A stretch of 64,000 nucleotides of DNA. Source: Chionis minor (lineage: Eukaryota; Chordata; Aves; Charadriiformes; Chionididae). Where the stretch lies: the NCBI GenBank assembly GCA_013398295.1, contig VZSF01004814.1, positions 51,357 through 115,356 on the forward strand, read 5' to 3'. Of this stretch, positions 1 to 14,084 are shown piece after piece. The stretch's first letter is position 1. Every line of letters begins with the position of its first letter. Position numbers and translations under genes: made by a program. The notes beneath the pieces are model-generated. The model made no database searches. It was not told the origin of the DNA and saw only the letters and a list, made by a program, of their open reading frames with translations.

Positions 1-685
1 TCTAACTGCCTGCCAATAGCCAGGTGTTTGAATTACAAAGGGGGAAGAGATTAAGTCATATTTTGGACAGTAGCATCTCCCAGGGCGTACTGATGCGGCT
101 GGTCCTCGGGTGTGGATAAGGGTTCCCTCACATGCTGGTGACACATTTTACATTACAGAATTTGAAGAGCAGTTAAACAGCCTACATAGTACAACGTGAG
201 GTATATTCTCAAATCCCTCAACCTTCTGTTAGCTAAACCAGCTTACAGCAGCTACACTTCTACCTGTAGCTATTTTAAAAATCACTTCCCTTTACCCCCC
301 CAAACAAAAGCTAATTCCTCTACAATTCTCTAGAAAGCAGCCACGTCACCATTTAGCCTGTTAGAAGAACCTCTGAACCAACTTCGTCTTCTTGCTTAGT
401 CCAGAAGGAGCTGAAGGCATGACTGTTACATGTTATTATGCTGTGAATCAGCTGCATTCAATTTGCATCTCCAGATTTGGCAGTTGTAGCCAATAGTCAA
501 AAGCCCGGCTGAATGACTCTTCATCAGCTCCTCAGGCCACCTTGCCGTGTGCAAACAGCCAACTCCACTGGATCCCGTAAGCAGCAGGACTATGTTCAAG
601 CTGAGGTTTGTCACGCTACCAGACATTACCAGGCACTTCTCGCTGTCGGTTCTTTGGAAATAACACAGCCGATGCGGACACTCAC
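1..685 (-). other. NFYC: NFYC intron following the first coding exon (partial)
   Basis: This is the 5' part of the intron that follows the ATG-containing NFYC exon on the minus strand; it continues past the left edge. It opens with a strong donor (minus-strand GTGAGT, plus positions 680-685). The next NFYC exon, which should start the histone fold with residues like KDFRVQELP, is not in this stretch. No other coding or repeat content was recognised. Confidence 0.8.
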
Positions 686-790
686 CACTGTGAGATTGCG
701 GATCTCCTCCGTGACGCGTGGCCAGAAGGACTGGAGGCTCTGCTGGGCATCGCTGTTGCTACCTGTGCCGAAGCCACCATCCGTGGACAT
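686..790 (-). CDS. NFYC: NFYC first coding exon, residues 1-35
   Basis: NFYC is the gamma subunit of NF-Y. In the nucleus it pairs with NF-YB through a histone fold, and with NF-YA the trimer binds CCAAT boxes. This exon encodes only the N-terminal 35 residues before the histone fold: it begins MSTDGGFG, includes [13 protein letters not shown] and ends EEIRNLTV. Apart from a few substitutions this matches vertebrate NFYC. The ATG is at 790-788. One exon base (791) precedes it, after acceptor CAG; a second AG seven bases upstream would add seven UTR bases. The exon ends in phase 0 at 686, followed by GTGAGT. Residue 27 is Thr (ACG), where human NFYC has Met (ATG), a CpG-type difference. The remaining exons lie beyond the left edge. 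The gene runs toward lower coordinates and is divergent from RIMS3. Confidence 0.96.
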
Positions 791-3700
791 CCTGGGAGCT
801 GGGAGAAACAAACACAAGCGTTAGCGATGAGAGAGGGAGGGAAGCAGGAGTCAAAGGCTCCCAGAGATTCCCTCCAAGTCCCAGGAATACAGGACGGGGC
901 CAATCGCTAATCGCTCTGGAACACTGTCAAAATAAGATATGCCAGTCCAGGTCTCACAGCAACAATGTACGGATACTCCCAGCCTCTGGAATCTTTTTTT
1001 TTTTTTAAAAATCATTTATTTTTCCAAAGACTGAAAAAGAACATTAAAGCAAAATAGTGTCCTTATTCTCCTATTATTATCCCTCTGCCTTTACACAAGG
1101 AGTTGCAAAACATAACTGACGCTCAGTCACAGTTCACACGCCACTGCACACTTATTATAAAAATCATTTTTTCTCTTGCTTGTTAGAGCCAACAACAGCG
1201 CAGGATATGGCCACAAACCCCCTCAAGCTGAAACCAGAACGTCAATGTCAGCCCCATATTATTTCTAAAAATTGTAATGAAACAGTTGCTTATGTGCCTA
1301 TTTGAGGGGTGTCAGTTTTTGTGGCTTTACACTATTTTTTAAAACACCTCTTCTCCTTGAGTATAATCAACAGGAGAAATTAACAGCCTGCATAATGCAG
1401 AACGTCAAAAGCACAAAGTAAGATTTAAAATTCAAATCTTTTAATTGAAACGATTTTTAAAAAGCCCCACACCTGTCATTCAGCAACCTGCAACTGCAGG
1501 ACATTAAGCAAGTCTGGCTATTATGAAATTTATAGTGGCCGTTACCTGTGCTTTCATTAAGACTTGTACCTTTGCAAATGCCCTTATTTGCAGCATGCAC
1601 TAGTGCTCATCAGCAGCTTCTACGGAGAAAACAAAAGGGGCAATAACTGGGTTCAGACTTTCCCTTAAAACCACGTTGCTCTGCGGGGAAGACGGTGAAA
1701 AGGTCAGGACACACAGCACCCACCCACCTTGTCCTCGGGTGACCCAGACGGTGCCAGCCCCTGTGCCACACACAGTCCAGGCACGTTTCAAGCTCCAGCC
1801 AACACAGTTCTGTTCCCCGCCATAAACTCCTTAGATCAAGTCCTGCCTTTTTGCCAAGAACTCTCAAGACCGCTCTAGTTAATATTAAAGTGAAGTCAGA
1901 TGCACAACTTGGGAATCCCTTGGAACACCAAGATCAGCCTTGCTGGGTTGCCCCTGCGCAACCGGAGCGCGTGGCTCCAGCAGGATTCCCGACAGGGATG
2001 GCAGCCTGGAAGGACGAGGGAGAGGTGCCAAAAACACATGCACATATAGGACCTGCCGAGACGCAACCCGGCAGGACGGGACTTTGTGCTTCCCATGCAC
2101 TGAAAGCATCCCGGTGAACGCCAGGAGAGTCACCGCTCACTTCTCAAGCGAGCAGAGCGGAGGAAGCCAGCGAGTTACTGGCGTTAAACGCTCTCAGGGT
2201 CACCAGAGCAGCTCTGAAGTTTCCATGAGTGACACGCACACGCCATGTACAAACAATAAGTCTCTGTGTCTCTTAGAGCAAGAAAGGAAAGGTGCCATGT
2301 TTTCTACAGGGAAAGATCTCAAGCTACTCACAGATACTTGGGTGTCACCATGTAATGGAGAAAGACACAAGAGTAGACGTAGCTCTGACATCAACAGGCA
2401 CAATCCCCGTTTGATTTGATCCGCCACGTCAAGGTTTATTTCAGTCCTTCCTCAAGCTGAAGTGAAGCACAGCAACGCCGGACAACACAGAAAAATAGGG
2501 AGGGGAGGCAGTTGCCAACTGCCGGTATTTTCAAAATCTACTATTCCAAAGCAACGATCATCCATAAAATCTTATGAACAGATCAAAGAGATGAAAGTCA
2601 GACAATTAGTCCGTTACGTCCTGCAGCCTATGCTTTCCAAGGCAGACTCTGCAAACACTTCTGTTTTTCCTTCATCAACCTGTGAAGGGGACACGGGAGG
2701 CGTGGGAAGAGCCGAAGGGAATTCTGACAGGGTGACAAAGAGGAGGTCAGAAGATCGTATTTTCAGTCTCAAAGCGAGAGTTCAAGACAGGAAGAAGAAC
2801 TGAAGAACTCGAGGTAAGGAACCTATGGAAATAAGCGACTGACAAGTTACTTGATGACTCTTCAACAACTATTTGCATTATAATACTATCTGCCGACAAA
2901 CTAAGATATTTCAAGTACTTGTAAGAAAATAGAGAGAGAGAAATATTCTAATGAGAGTGTTAAATTGGTACTTGATTCTCCCCCCTCCCTTGATCTGCAT
3001 TGTCAAACATAGACAAAAAATAGTTTAGGCACAAAAATAAAAGCTAATCCTTCAAATCTGCTCTGTACTGGCAACATTTCAACACTAACACCAGACAGGG
3101 TCTTTTCTGGAACTGGAGATGCCATTCAACTTGAAGACAAGCCAAATCACTTTTCAAGGCTTTATTTAAAAATACAAATTACTTGCATTCAAGCCACTTA
3201 ATGCTGTACTGGAATATAATGCTCTACATAACCCTAAGAAACAACAGGTTAAAAAAAAAGGAAAAAGCTAATGGAGCTAAGAGGAAGAAAATTCCACCAC
3301 CGCTTTACCCCCTACTGCATGCAAAAGCAAATTTCTTGCATTAAATATATGCCTCTGTGGTATTCATCCAGATTTCAGGAAAGAGCTAGAAATGGTTTAC
3401 TCCAGTCATCTATAATTTAAAGAGTCCTGTCAATGAATACACAAAAGTTCCTATCTTCAAGGTAAACATAGGACTGATTTCAGAATGCAAAATGAACAGC
3501 CTGACACTCGACCCAAGGGACAATTGCTACTTTAAGTGACTGTTTTGGATAATTGGTAGGAAATTGAGTTAGAGTAGAAACAAGAGCCACCAATAGGCTA
3601 ATTTAAAAAAACAAAACAAAACATATGGAATGAAATCACTATAAACTCCAAAATAAAAGCCTAGGCAGGTTGAAAGTGCTTAGAACATTACTACAGTAAT

Positions 3701-6700
3701 TTCTTCCCATTAAAATGGAGATACATAGGCAGCACTGGAGATGCTTGCAAGCATTAGAGGAGGATTGTAAGGAAGAGAAAAACCCAAACTGTCACCCAAA
3801 CCTACAGTGCTGGCTGTGAGAGACAAACTTCACTAATGAAACCATTCCTGCGCAATTAGGTAAGTTCCTTCACCCAAGGGGAAGCGATGTTCTCTTCTTT
3901 TAAGAATGCCTCATAGCAGGATTAGTGCCAACAGAAAAAAATACCAAAGCACACAAGGGAAGATTAGCCCAGGAAAGCTAACAGGGAGGCACTTCCTCTG
4001 ATTTCACAGTATCGCTGTTCTAAACCTGTTCGTCTTTTTCGATATGCAGTTTGCAGGGAAATTTTAGAGCTTCATCATACTTCATCTTTCCTCCTGTGAA
4101 GATTTCCTCCAGAATGCCGTGCAGAAGGGGAGAGGTGCCCCGAGGAGCCCCACGCTCCCTGCACTGCACTCACACACTGTGGGGTACGGGTCTCGCAGAA
4201 GCTTTACGAGTGAACTGGCGGCTCCGCCACCGTCTCGTTACTGAATAACAGAAGTTTAAGTCCATCTCCCACATTCACCCGGTTGCCACAGAGTGTAACC
4301 GCAACCAGAGAGAACTCGCCGACTCCAGCAAGGCTGCGTCTCCACACAGAAGCTGGGCATGTACCTTGCCAGCTTGACACGCTTCTGCTCTGCCCAGCAC
4401 GGACTGAAGGAGAGCTGTCGCCTCTCTGGTGCGCTCCATGCCCCATCAAAGCCAGGAGGGGTCCTACGCCCACCTCGGATTAGTGAAACCACCGGCGTGA
4501 GACCCAGGAGACAGCAAGCTAAAAACCAGGCTATGCAGGGATGCTCTTGCGGAAAAATCTAGATGAGGAGGTTCATCCACACAAAACACACTCGCTCACA
4601 ACATGAACACATTACTGAATTAGATACAAGCAAGCAAACAAACAACTACCCCCCAGAAAACCCCACACAGCAAGAAATAAGGGTGTAGGAACAGGAGAGA
4701 CCGGGATACGCCTGCTTCACAACAGCCAACCCAGTCCACACAGCCTGGAATATGCTCCACGAAGGCAAACATTTTGTTGCCAGACTAGGGGAAAAAGAAC
4801 CTGAAGACCAAAAAGCTGAGGCCTCCGCATAAACTGCCTGGAGGTGATTACAGAGCAGATTAGCAAGCACATCCCCAGAACTACAACATCAACACTCTGC
4901 AATTAGAGCTTTTCTGCTCACCGGAGCAGAACACCTTTTACAAACATTAAACTTACAAAGTCCTGTGGCAGCCAACACACACTTAAGAGCTTCACTTCAG
5001 AGAAGCACAAAGCAAGCATGAAGACGTCTCTAATGTCTGCGGTTCTTTTTTTGTTGTTGTTGATTGTTCACGTTTTCTTGTTTGGTTTTTTAACCAGATG
5101 CTAGTTTGTGTTCTTCCTTTAACGCTGTGGGGAGGGGGAAGCAGTCAGATGAAGCCGTCTCACCCTGGATGCCTACAATCTGCACGCTTGAGCAAGAACC
5201 TGCTATTGAAAACACAAGCTGCAGTAAAACCACAAATAAAACCAAGATCTCTGATCTTGGAATTCCATCAGGAGCAGGAACCCAGAGCTCTTCGTCTGGA
5301 AAACCAACAGCCGGGAACAGCCCACCAGACCCAGCAGAGCAGCAGCTGCCAGCTACAGGACATTCCTGGTGCCACTCGCCAAGTCAGCTTGGGAACGGGG
5401 ACCAGAGAACAACCTCCCCGGCCCGCAAGGGTCACGGCACAGCTTCTGACGCACCTACTTTTAAGTTACTCCCAAGCTGGCCTTGACTAAGAAGTCAACC
5501 AACCAAAGTCAGCTGGGTGGAGAGCAGATCTAAATGAAATTTATCCAAATTTCTGCAGGGATATGCAAAGGGCGAATGCCAGAGGGAAGTGCTGGAAAGC
5601 CTTGAGGCTGTCGATGAAGGAGGCACTAACTCAGCAACATCATCAGGTACCACAGGCCCTGCTGACAGCAGAAACGTCAGGTTCTTTGCATATTGCACAG
5701 CCATATTCCCATGGCTTACGTTATGGGAAAGAGCCTGTTCTACACAGCATTGTGTTACACAACAGTAGAAGCATATTCCATCCAACCATCTTCAAAAGAC
5801 GGCTAGATCTGAAGTCAGATGGAGGCTAAAAAGAAACTAGACAGAAGTTCAGGCAAATGTTTTGCCTCAACATCCTTAGATTACGGCTACAAAGAAGGAT
5901 AACGCACAAATATTTCTGAAAACTGCCACTGCAAAAACCAATTCCCCCTGCCAGATTCTACCACCATACAAATACAGATGTACTACCTCCACATTGACCT
6001 TTTAGAAGACCTCACCCTCCCAAAAAAACCTCCCCACACAACTTAAGATGCTGTTGGTTTTACAACTATATCCAGTATCCCATAAAACTCGCAAGTTAAT
6101 AATTAGAAAGCAGCCTTACAGAGGAGGAGAAAACAAGCAATGCAGTTCCTCTTCAAAAGAGGAAAAAAAAAAAGAAAAAAACCCACCTTTACTAGCAAAG
6201 AATAAAAACCAATGTCACAGCACCAAGCAAAAACTCTGTAAGTCTGATGAATTAATCATTGATCCATAGAGCTGAAAAGTGTGTATTTAGAATAAAGACC
6301 AATCCCTGCATTCTGTGATACTTCCAGTCTGATGTACTAACTCTTAAAACTGTAGTGTTCTGTTTTGGGAGCCTGTCCTTTGATTTAAAAGTAAAATGTG
6401 TAGAGCCACACTTGCATATCTAAAGAATGAGCTCTGTGTAGCAATAAGCGCCAGACACCTGATCCTGCCAGAATCAGAAGGAACAATCTAGCAACCAAGA
6501 ACTAGTTTCACAAGAAGAATAAATACGGTTTTATGTGAATTTAGCAACGCGTTTCTTTAAACACGAGCAAAGGAGGAGTCTTCCATGTAAGAGAAAAAGC
6601 CACATCCCAGCCCGCTTTGCAAGATGCTGCTCTCATTACTTCAATTAGAGCAATCTGCAGAACTGTCTTGAGGGAGCGGCAGAATATCAAATGCAGAATA

Positions 6701-8794
6701 TACAGCGCGTTTGAGATGGGCTACGACAACAATCTCCGGCCGCAGCAGCAATCGCAATGGCTGAAGCTGTCTCTGTGCCGCAGATCAGCAGCACGTGTTT
6801 TGCATGACATTATGCCCTACGCTATCTTATTTTAAAACAAACCTTTGAGAAGTTACGTTAAAGGTCCAAAAGGCTTCCACAGAGATGTCATACCTTGATT
6901 CGCTGTACATTTTCTCTGCTTCGAGATCTACTCGTGTCCACATCGAGGTTTTCAGCTCAGCCTTTTTTTCATGAAATGAGATCAAATTTATTTCCATTAA
7001 AGGTCCAAACTACATGTTCACTAGACAGAGGCCAAGCAGCACAAGTGCACAGCACAGCTGGAAATACCAGGTGTCGGAACCACAGCCAAAAATTACTTCT
7101 ACTTGCTTTGGGGGGTGGCAGTGGCGGTGTAAAAATAGTTCTTCATTGTGTTTGAGATCAGTGGTTTCTTCTTCTACCTTAATATACAGGCCTTGCCTGC
7201 TCAGTTATGTAAACTTTTTAAACCAATAATGCAATTCAGAAACTCGAGTCATGTTGGCAGTTGCACTGGCACTGCAAACAGATATTTCTTCCAAACCAGT
7301 GCCATGGATTTTGTGTTGTATCCGTCTTCTGCACCTCCTGTTCCTCACGGCTCTTGCTTTGACCAGGGAAGCAGTAAGAGCTATTCACTGGCTAAGGAAA
7401 CGTACCTGACTCCTGACTTGGCACCCCCAGTTACCAGTCCCATCAAAACCATGCACAAACTCCGTCTCCACGGCACATTTCTGACCCAATGAAGAACTGG
7501 TAGCTGCCACCAGTGGCAAGAGCTGAACAAACCAAGTTTGAAGTAACGCTGTAGAGGTCTAAAAGAATAAGATGTTGCCACAGAGTGGCACAAAGCTCCA
7601 TGGCAGACAGAAGAACCACCAAGAAGATTTGTGCCTGGCCCTGCCAAAGCAAAAGGAAAGACACAAGCCGTAGCATGCAAGGCTCCGGGGTTACGACACA
7701 CAAGCCTTTGGCTCCTGATGTTTTGAACAATTCCATGAGAAAAAAAAAACTGGTGAATGTGCACCCTGGGAACGGGGCTCAGAGAGAGCCAGGCTGGCAT
7801 GTGCTGCCATCACCGCACATGCCAAACGCCTTCCGAAAGGAGGAGTCACTTCAACGTACACATCCCGTTGAGACTCATTTCCAGTTTTGGTATGTCAACA
7901 AGGCAGCACAGAAAAGCCTTTGCCTATAAAACATCACCCGAACAAGTGCCAGGGGGAGAAAGGGGAACACCACATTTAAAGAGATTTATACAATGTTTTT
8001 TTGGCCACGAGATCAGCTTTGAACAAAACCCAGTACTCCACAGCACAATAAAAAGGAAGCAGGAACACTATAAAGATGAAACATAACAGACTATATAGTC
8101 TATAGCATTACATATACAGTACAGCTATTTCAGCGTATCACAGCAGTAATTATGCTGTTATTATTAAAGCATAAAAACTTCTATCATTACCTACAGGCAA
8201 CAAATTATGAATAGAGTTAAACCATAGGCCGACACAGAAAGTCTTAAGACTTTAACACTAGATTTATCCAAAAATATGGGAACTCTCTTCCATTTCTATA
8301 AAATAGTGCTATAAAATTTAAGGCAGTTTGTCAGGTAGTGAAAAAGGTGAAGATCACAAACTTAGGGAAGCCTGAAGTTCTGCTCTTGACGAAAACATAA
8401 CCTTTCAACTTTTTAAAAACAATTTCAAGAGGCTTTCAGTAAAACGAACGTAATTCAAAACACAAGCACTTCCTTCCAATGTGCTATTATAAGAAACTTT
8501 TGCAATTCCTCCGTTTTATTTTTATCCGTTCCCTCTTGCGGTATTACATACACACAATCCTCCAAGCATATAGCTGGCACCGTAAGTGGTTGATTTCGGC
8601 TGATGGGAGAATCATTCCAGGCTGTTATCTAAGGTGCATATTTGCAGATTTCTCTTCTTCGATAAAATTAAAATTGAACATCATAGTCAGGCTAGTTAAA
8701 TCCTGAACTAAATTACCTGTGGAGGATACCGAGTACTTATTTCTAAAGGTTTTTGAGAAAAGGTTGCAAAACAGTGTTAAAATTGAGTTAATCT

Positions 8795-8862
8795 TGCCTT
8801 GGGGCAGAAAAAATAAACAAGATGACCTCTTCAGGTGCCTTCTAGCCCTTCTTTCTATAAAT
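8795..8862 (+). repeat. CR1-type LINE 3' end fragment
   Basis: The stretch reads like the conserved 3' end of chicken-repeat-1 elements: a TTGCCTTGGGGCAG-like segment, then AAGATGACCTCTTCAGGTGC, then CTTCTAGCCC and a TTCTATAAAT tail resembling the CR1 ATTCTATG terminal repeats. Only the 3'-most ~70 bases are recognisable, as is usual for 5'-truncated CR1 copies. Divergence suggests an old insertion. This supports a bird or other sauropsid source. Confidence 0.6.
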
Positions 8863-11800
8863 ATTTAGCAGTAGATTATTCTGTCTTCAAAGCACTGTTT
8901 GAACATTAGCTCCCTAATACCTCTAATACGTTACTTCTGTTTTCATTCATGCGAGGTACAGCATTTGATTTAAGCCCAAATCAGCTGAAGTCACAGAGAG
9001 GGATCTGGATTACCGCTCCCAACAGCAGACAACTCGTTAAACCCGCAAAGTTTGGCAGAGCCAAATCTGCCTCGCATCCCTCCCGCTGCTCCAAGAGCAC
9101 TGCAGTCGATGTTTTTGCTGGATCACGCACACAGCCGTGCCTCCTACTCTCCCCCTCTCCACCCCAGTACCTACAGCAGGAATTCTGCTCCTCCCTTCTC
9201 CCATCCCAGACACGGCGGCTGAGTTTTGGCACGCTGGGGTAGGAGCTGCCTCTCCACTCCCCACTCAACGGGGAGAGCAAGCGAGTGGCAGAGCTGATGC
9301 TGGCTGCTCTGGAGGGGAGGCGGCAGGGCCAGAGGAACCACCCCGACTTCATTCATGCAAAGCTGAAATTGGCCAGATAACCTTCCTGATACTGAGCTTG
9401 TTATGAATTTACAGCCCCGATCTTGCAGAGAGCTGCATCAAACCGCAAGCAAACCAGTACCCTTCACTGGGCAGCGAGCTGGCAACGGCCTTGCGGGAAG
9501 GCGTGTGCTGGGAAGCTCAGCAGGAACAAGAACCGAGTCTCCAAAGCTCCTTCAGCTGCGCAGGGGAAGAGAATATCCCACAGCACAGACAACACACACA
9601 CAAGCACCCAGAGAAACCATGCTGAGTTCGTACCTTAACACAGAAGGCAGCGTGACCTAGCAGCTAAAGGCAATCGCTAGCGCAGGCAACGATACGCTGC
9701 AGTCTCAGGCAGGTGACTGTCAGTTTGCTTTACTCCTTCAGGAGAAAAAAAAAAAAGATCAGGAATAATGCCTACTTTTATGGAAACACTGAGTTTCTAT
9801 CCGCAGCGCACCGAGTGCCTAGCAGCACTGCTGGAAGCCCTCTGTCCAGCAGCAGCCCACGTTAATTTGCGCACAGAAAGGCTGAAGATACTCACAAACT
9901 GTATTTAATGGCGGGCAGGGCGCGTACATACACCAGCGGCTGGTATCAGAAACTCACCCGAAGCACGGCACGGCACCAGGAACCACGCCACAGAGTCGAG
10001 CAGTGACCTCCCCGCAATGCCGCGCCAAAAATGAGGCTGCAAATACGAGGGCACCACGAAAAACAGCGCAGGAAGAGTTTGTTTTTTTTTTTTTTTAAAA
10101 AGGTAGAGCAAACAAAATAATCTGAATTGCTGTTTGTACTGGTTATTTTACTTTCCTTTCTTCTTTAAATGAAAGAGCAAGGGTTACACTTGATATTTGG
10201 TGTTTCAACAGTTAAACATTATTAAATAGTGGCTCTTTGCAGTGCAATTCTGGCAGGCAAGCCCACAGAGTAAGCAGAGAAAGAAAATTCCCAGACAAAT
10301 AACAAGTGTCTAAGATGAACTGTCCTGCCTCTCCAACTCCTAAATTAAACACCCAGCAGAAATGGAAAAGCTCTTTTAAGTAAAGTGCGTTCAAGTTAGT
10401 CAAGTCTATTTCACGCAATAGAAAGGTTGGCACATACAGTACTGCATAGTGCGTGTTTCACCTTATAGTCTCAACCAATTTAGCATAAAGGGATGTTATG
10501 TATTTCAGCTTTATAAATTTAAAAGAAATTACAAGCTACACACCTCACAGTATATTTTGCAGTTCCGGTATTTGTGCATTTTACTTGCTTCCCTTTAACA
10601 GCAGCCTTAATGAGAATAACAATTTTTGAAAAATGATACCAAACTCACCTGCACAAAATTACATGGTCTCAGTCTTGAATAGTTGTGTGCTTGCACTTTT
10701 ACAGAAAAAAGAAATCTAGTGAGAATTATTAAGGCCGTGCCTTGCTTTCAGAGGCAGGAGCCATCTCACCCAGACTTGCACCATACGGGAATGAAATTTC
10801 ACAACCGTAGCACCATGAGGTACCCACAAAACTAAAGCACTTGTCACATACCCTGAATTTATACAATAGACACAGCGTATGGTGTATTAATAAGTCAAAG
10901 TTGAAATCCAGCAACAATATTTTCAGGCCTGTAGGCACTATTTTGGCATCAAGAAGCAGCAGTGTTAACCAAGCGATAGGTTTCATTTATTCAGAAAGCG
11001 CTTAAAATATTTCAAAATCTAATGAGAGCTTTCAGCTTTGGTGGTGTCTATTCGACACCTGTCAACACCCAGGCGCCCGTCGCAGAGGCCACCGCGGACT
11101 GCTGTCCCCAACAGCTCGCAAAAGCAAGAGGGATGTTGCCAGAGGGGTCTGGACCAGCATTTGGGTTGGTTTGCCCATTTCTTTCATTTTGTATTTTAGG
11201 CAGCAGAAGTTCTGATCGCGCAACATACACGTTTACTGCTCTGAAGCACAAGCAAAATGCCTGTTAAGACAGTATAGATTAAACAGACAATCAGTCTGGG
11301 AGAATTATTTTTTTTTTTTATGTTAGTCCTTAATATTTTGAATTATTTATAAATAACTCTGCATTAAATTAAGAGTTTCTATACAAAAGTCCTATGAGTG
11401 CCCTCACATTTTCTCATCCTTCCACGCAACGTAACTCGCTGAAAAAGCTAAATTGAGTGCTCGCTATTAACCTCCTGGTTCCAGGAGGACCCAGGCAGCA
11501 GCTGGAGCAGACAGCCGTCATCTGATCCTGCACTAACACACAGATGCTGCAGCACATTTAGGGCAAAGTTAGGCTTTAATTTTAATGCAGCCTTTAAGTG
11601 TTGCACATTTCTTTGTTCTTCTGCAGCATTTTTAGCCTTAACTGCCACCGTGCTGCTAGAGAGGGAAGAGGGGAAGGCAGAAGGAATGATTCAAACCACA
11701 GCAGGACAGCAGCAGAGGCAACCTAGAACACTGTGAGTGACAAATATAATATATGAGCTATTCGCAAGAACTAGTGGCGGTTTGAAAGCAGAGTGAAAGG

Positions 11801-12637
11801 CTGTACCAGTCTACAACTGGGCATGTCTTCTGCAAACTTTGTTATTCTGGGTAGAAGAGTTAAATAAATCTGCTGTTTTTAGGGGGATGCAGGGTTGTTT
11901 TTCTATAGGGATTATTCTAATATTCATCATTCCCATTACTTTCTGTACTCACTTTTCTACGTTAAATTATCAAATGGCACCTTGCAAAAGTTTAAAAGAA
12001 TTATTTTCATAGAAACAACCGTAAGCCTTTCGCGTCCTGAAGTCAGTGGATCTTACTTAAACACAGCACGACCTGTACTACTTAGTAGGCAGACAGGATG
12101 GTCTCATCAGGCCGTTCTCTGCTTTTATTTTTAAAAAATAATCCTCTATTATAAACATACAAATCTATACCCTTCTGGGTCACCTTCATTGACTGAAAAA
12201 GACAACTGAAAGCGACCCATTTTGATTTATCAGGAGGCGACCAAATAGCAGGGGAAGTTATAAACAGACAATGGAAGAACCCCCCCCTCAATGAGATCTC
12301 AGCATGTAGAAAATCTTAAGTTTTTGAGAACAAACCAAAAAAAAACCAACCCAACTTCCTCTAAGTCCTGGGAAGCTTTGGCAGGTATCCTGAAGTTTGA
12401 TCTTGCTGTCAGTGCCCCTTGTAACAGCTGCTAGGTTTCTGACCCTCTGAAACATAAGGTAAGCCTTTCTCAAAACATAATAATTTAAGAGTTTAAGTTA
12501 GAAGCCATACAAATATAATTCAGTTACAACACAGGCAGACCACTAAGCCCTGAAATTCAGAAACCACTTCATGTGCCCACACTATTAATATACAGATGTC
12601 ACGCTACATTATATAAATGCAAGATACTAGTCCGATT

Positions 12638-12657
12638 AAAAAAAAAAAAAAAAAAAA
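12638..12657 (+). repeat. Poly(A) tract (20 A)
   Basis: An uninterrupted run of 20 A inside NFYC intron 1, followed by G and more A. No retroposed gene sequence was recognised upstream of it. Confidence 0.9.
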
Positions 12658-14067
12658 GAAAAACCTCAAATATGAACACTGGCTTGAAAGGTGACCTCCT
12701 GCGGGCATCCACCACCATCACGGCGAGGCACACATGCACCCTCCTCCTCCTCCTCTCAGCAACCAAGGTGTTCAGGCCAGTGACAGCCATTTCTCTCAGT
12801 AACTTTATCCTTTACACCTTCACTAATTGCACTGCCCATTAAGTCAGCACAAAAAACAAGCATAGAAAAGTCCCTTAAGCAAAAAGATGAGCCTGTTTTC
12901 TGAGCCTGCATTTCCAGCAGGTAAAACTACCAGGAAAGCTGGGGGGACCTCTGAGGCACAAAGGACACAACTAACTTCAATAAGCAGCGTAAAATGGGAC
13001 CCAAGGACCTTCCTTTCCCTTACAGAGCTGCAAGAAAGTCAGGAACTGCTGTCATTTGTTACTAAATCCCTCTACATTGCTACCAAAAGCTTTAGGTTTT
13101 TCCTGCTGTTCTTGACCTAGAAAGATCGAGCGGCACCTATTCTTACACCGCTACAACATCTTGCAAGCTTAAGCAATGAAATATGACAAACATCGGGTGT
13201 AACGAAGACCTCTGCAGGATTTCTTACTTCATCTTATGGTAGCTGCAAATTGCCTCGCCTTCTGCCACCCCTCAAAAGCAGGCAGCAGCTGAATACATCC
13301 TGATTTCAAGGCCAAAAAGAAAATCTTAAAATGTCTAATTTTTGCTTAAAGATGCTAACAGTGACCTTCACTCTCACAGTAAATCCCCTGACTCTGGCCA
13401 GCAGCCTGCTACAGAAGTTACTGCTCTTCCACTAATATAGCGGAGCAGCCACCATTATTAATAGATGACTTATGGTGACATTTCTCATCCTGCCCCCTTC
13501 TCGGATTGAAACGAGTATGACATGCTCGACGCCACAGAAAGTTGGATAAGCTCTGCCTGAGACAAGGTGATGCTATTCACCAGCCTTAATTTAAATTAAA
13601 ATACCCAAAATAATACTTGGAGGCTGTAACAATTCAGAGACCGTTCAGGTTGAACTTCAACCCCAAGACGCAGTCCTTCGTTAGCAGCTGACACCGATGT
13701 GCAGATCAGGTTCCCGTGCCAGGGCCCACTTTTCTAACATCCCTACAAAAATAAGTTGCACAACGTAATTACCTCTGATTTTCAAAACAGTACTTTTAAG
13801 GTCAATAATTAGCAATCAGGGAGGGGGAAAAAACGGGTAAGAGCAGGACCAAGAACACTCAAGCCGTGTCACCCAGTTCACCCCCGAGAAGGCAAGGACA
13901 ATAATAGCAACACTGAGCATCTCTCGGCAGGAGTGGAGGAGAAGGAATGTCTGCAATGTGACTTGACTCCTCGCTGAAAACTAACTTTAATTCTAATCTA
14001 CAAACTATTCTCCGTGCCCTCAATGCTCTCAGCCATCGGGAGCAGCTTCATTTTTCAACTTTGATTC

Positions 14068-14084
14068 TTTTTTTTTTTTTTTTT
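14068..14084 (+). repeat. Poly(T) tract (17 T)
   Basis: Simple homopolymer run in NFYC intron 1, just outside the CpG island. Confidence 0.9.

Noticed and set aside
1..14000. miR-30e / miR-30c-1 hairpins, which sit in an NFYC intron in mammals
   Set aside because: No miR-30 seed-containing hairpin (TGTAAACATCC or its complement) was found. Those loci are in a later NFYC intron, beyond the left edge.
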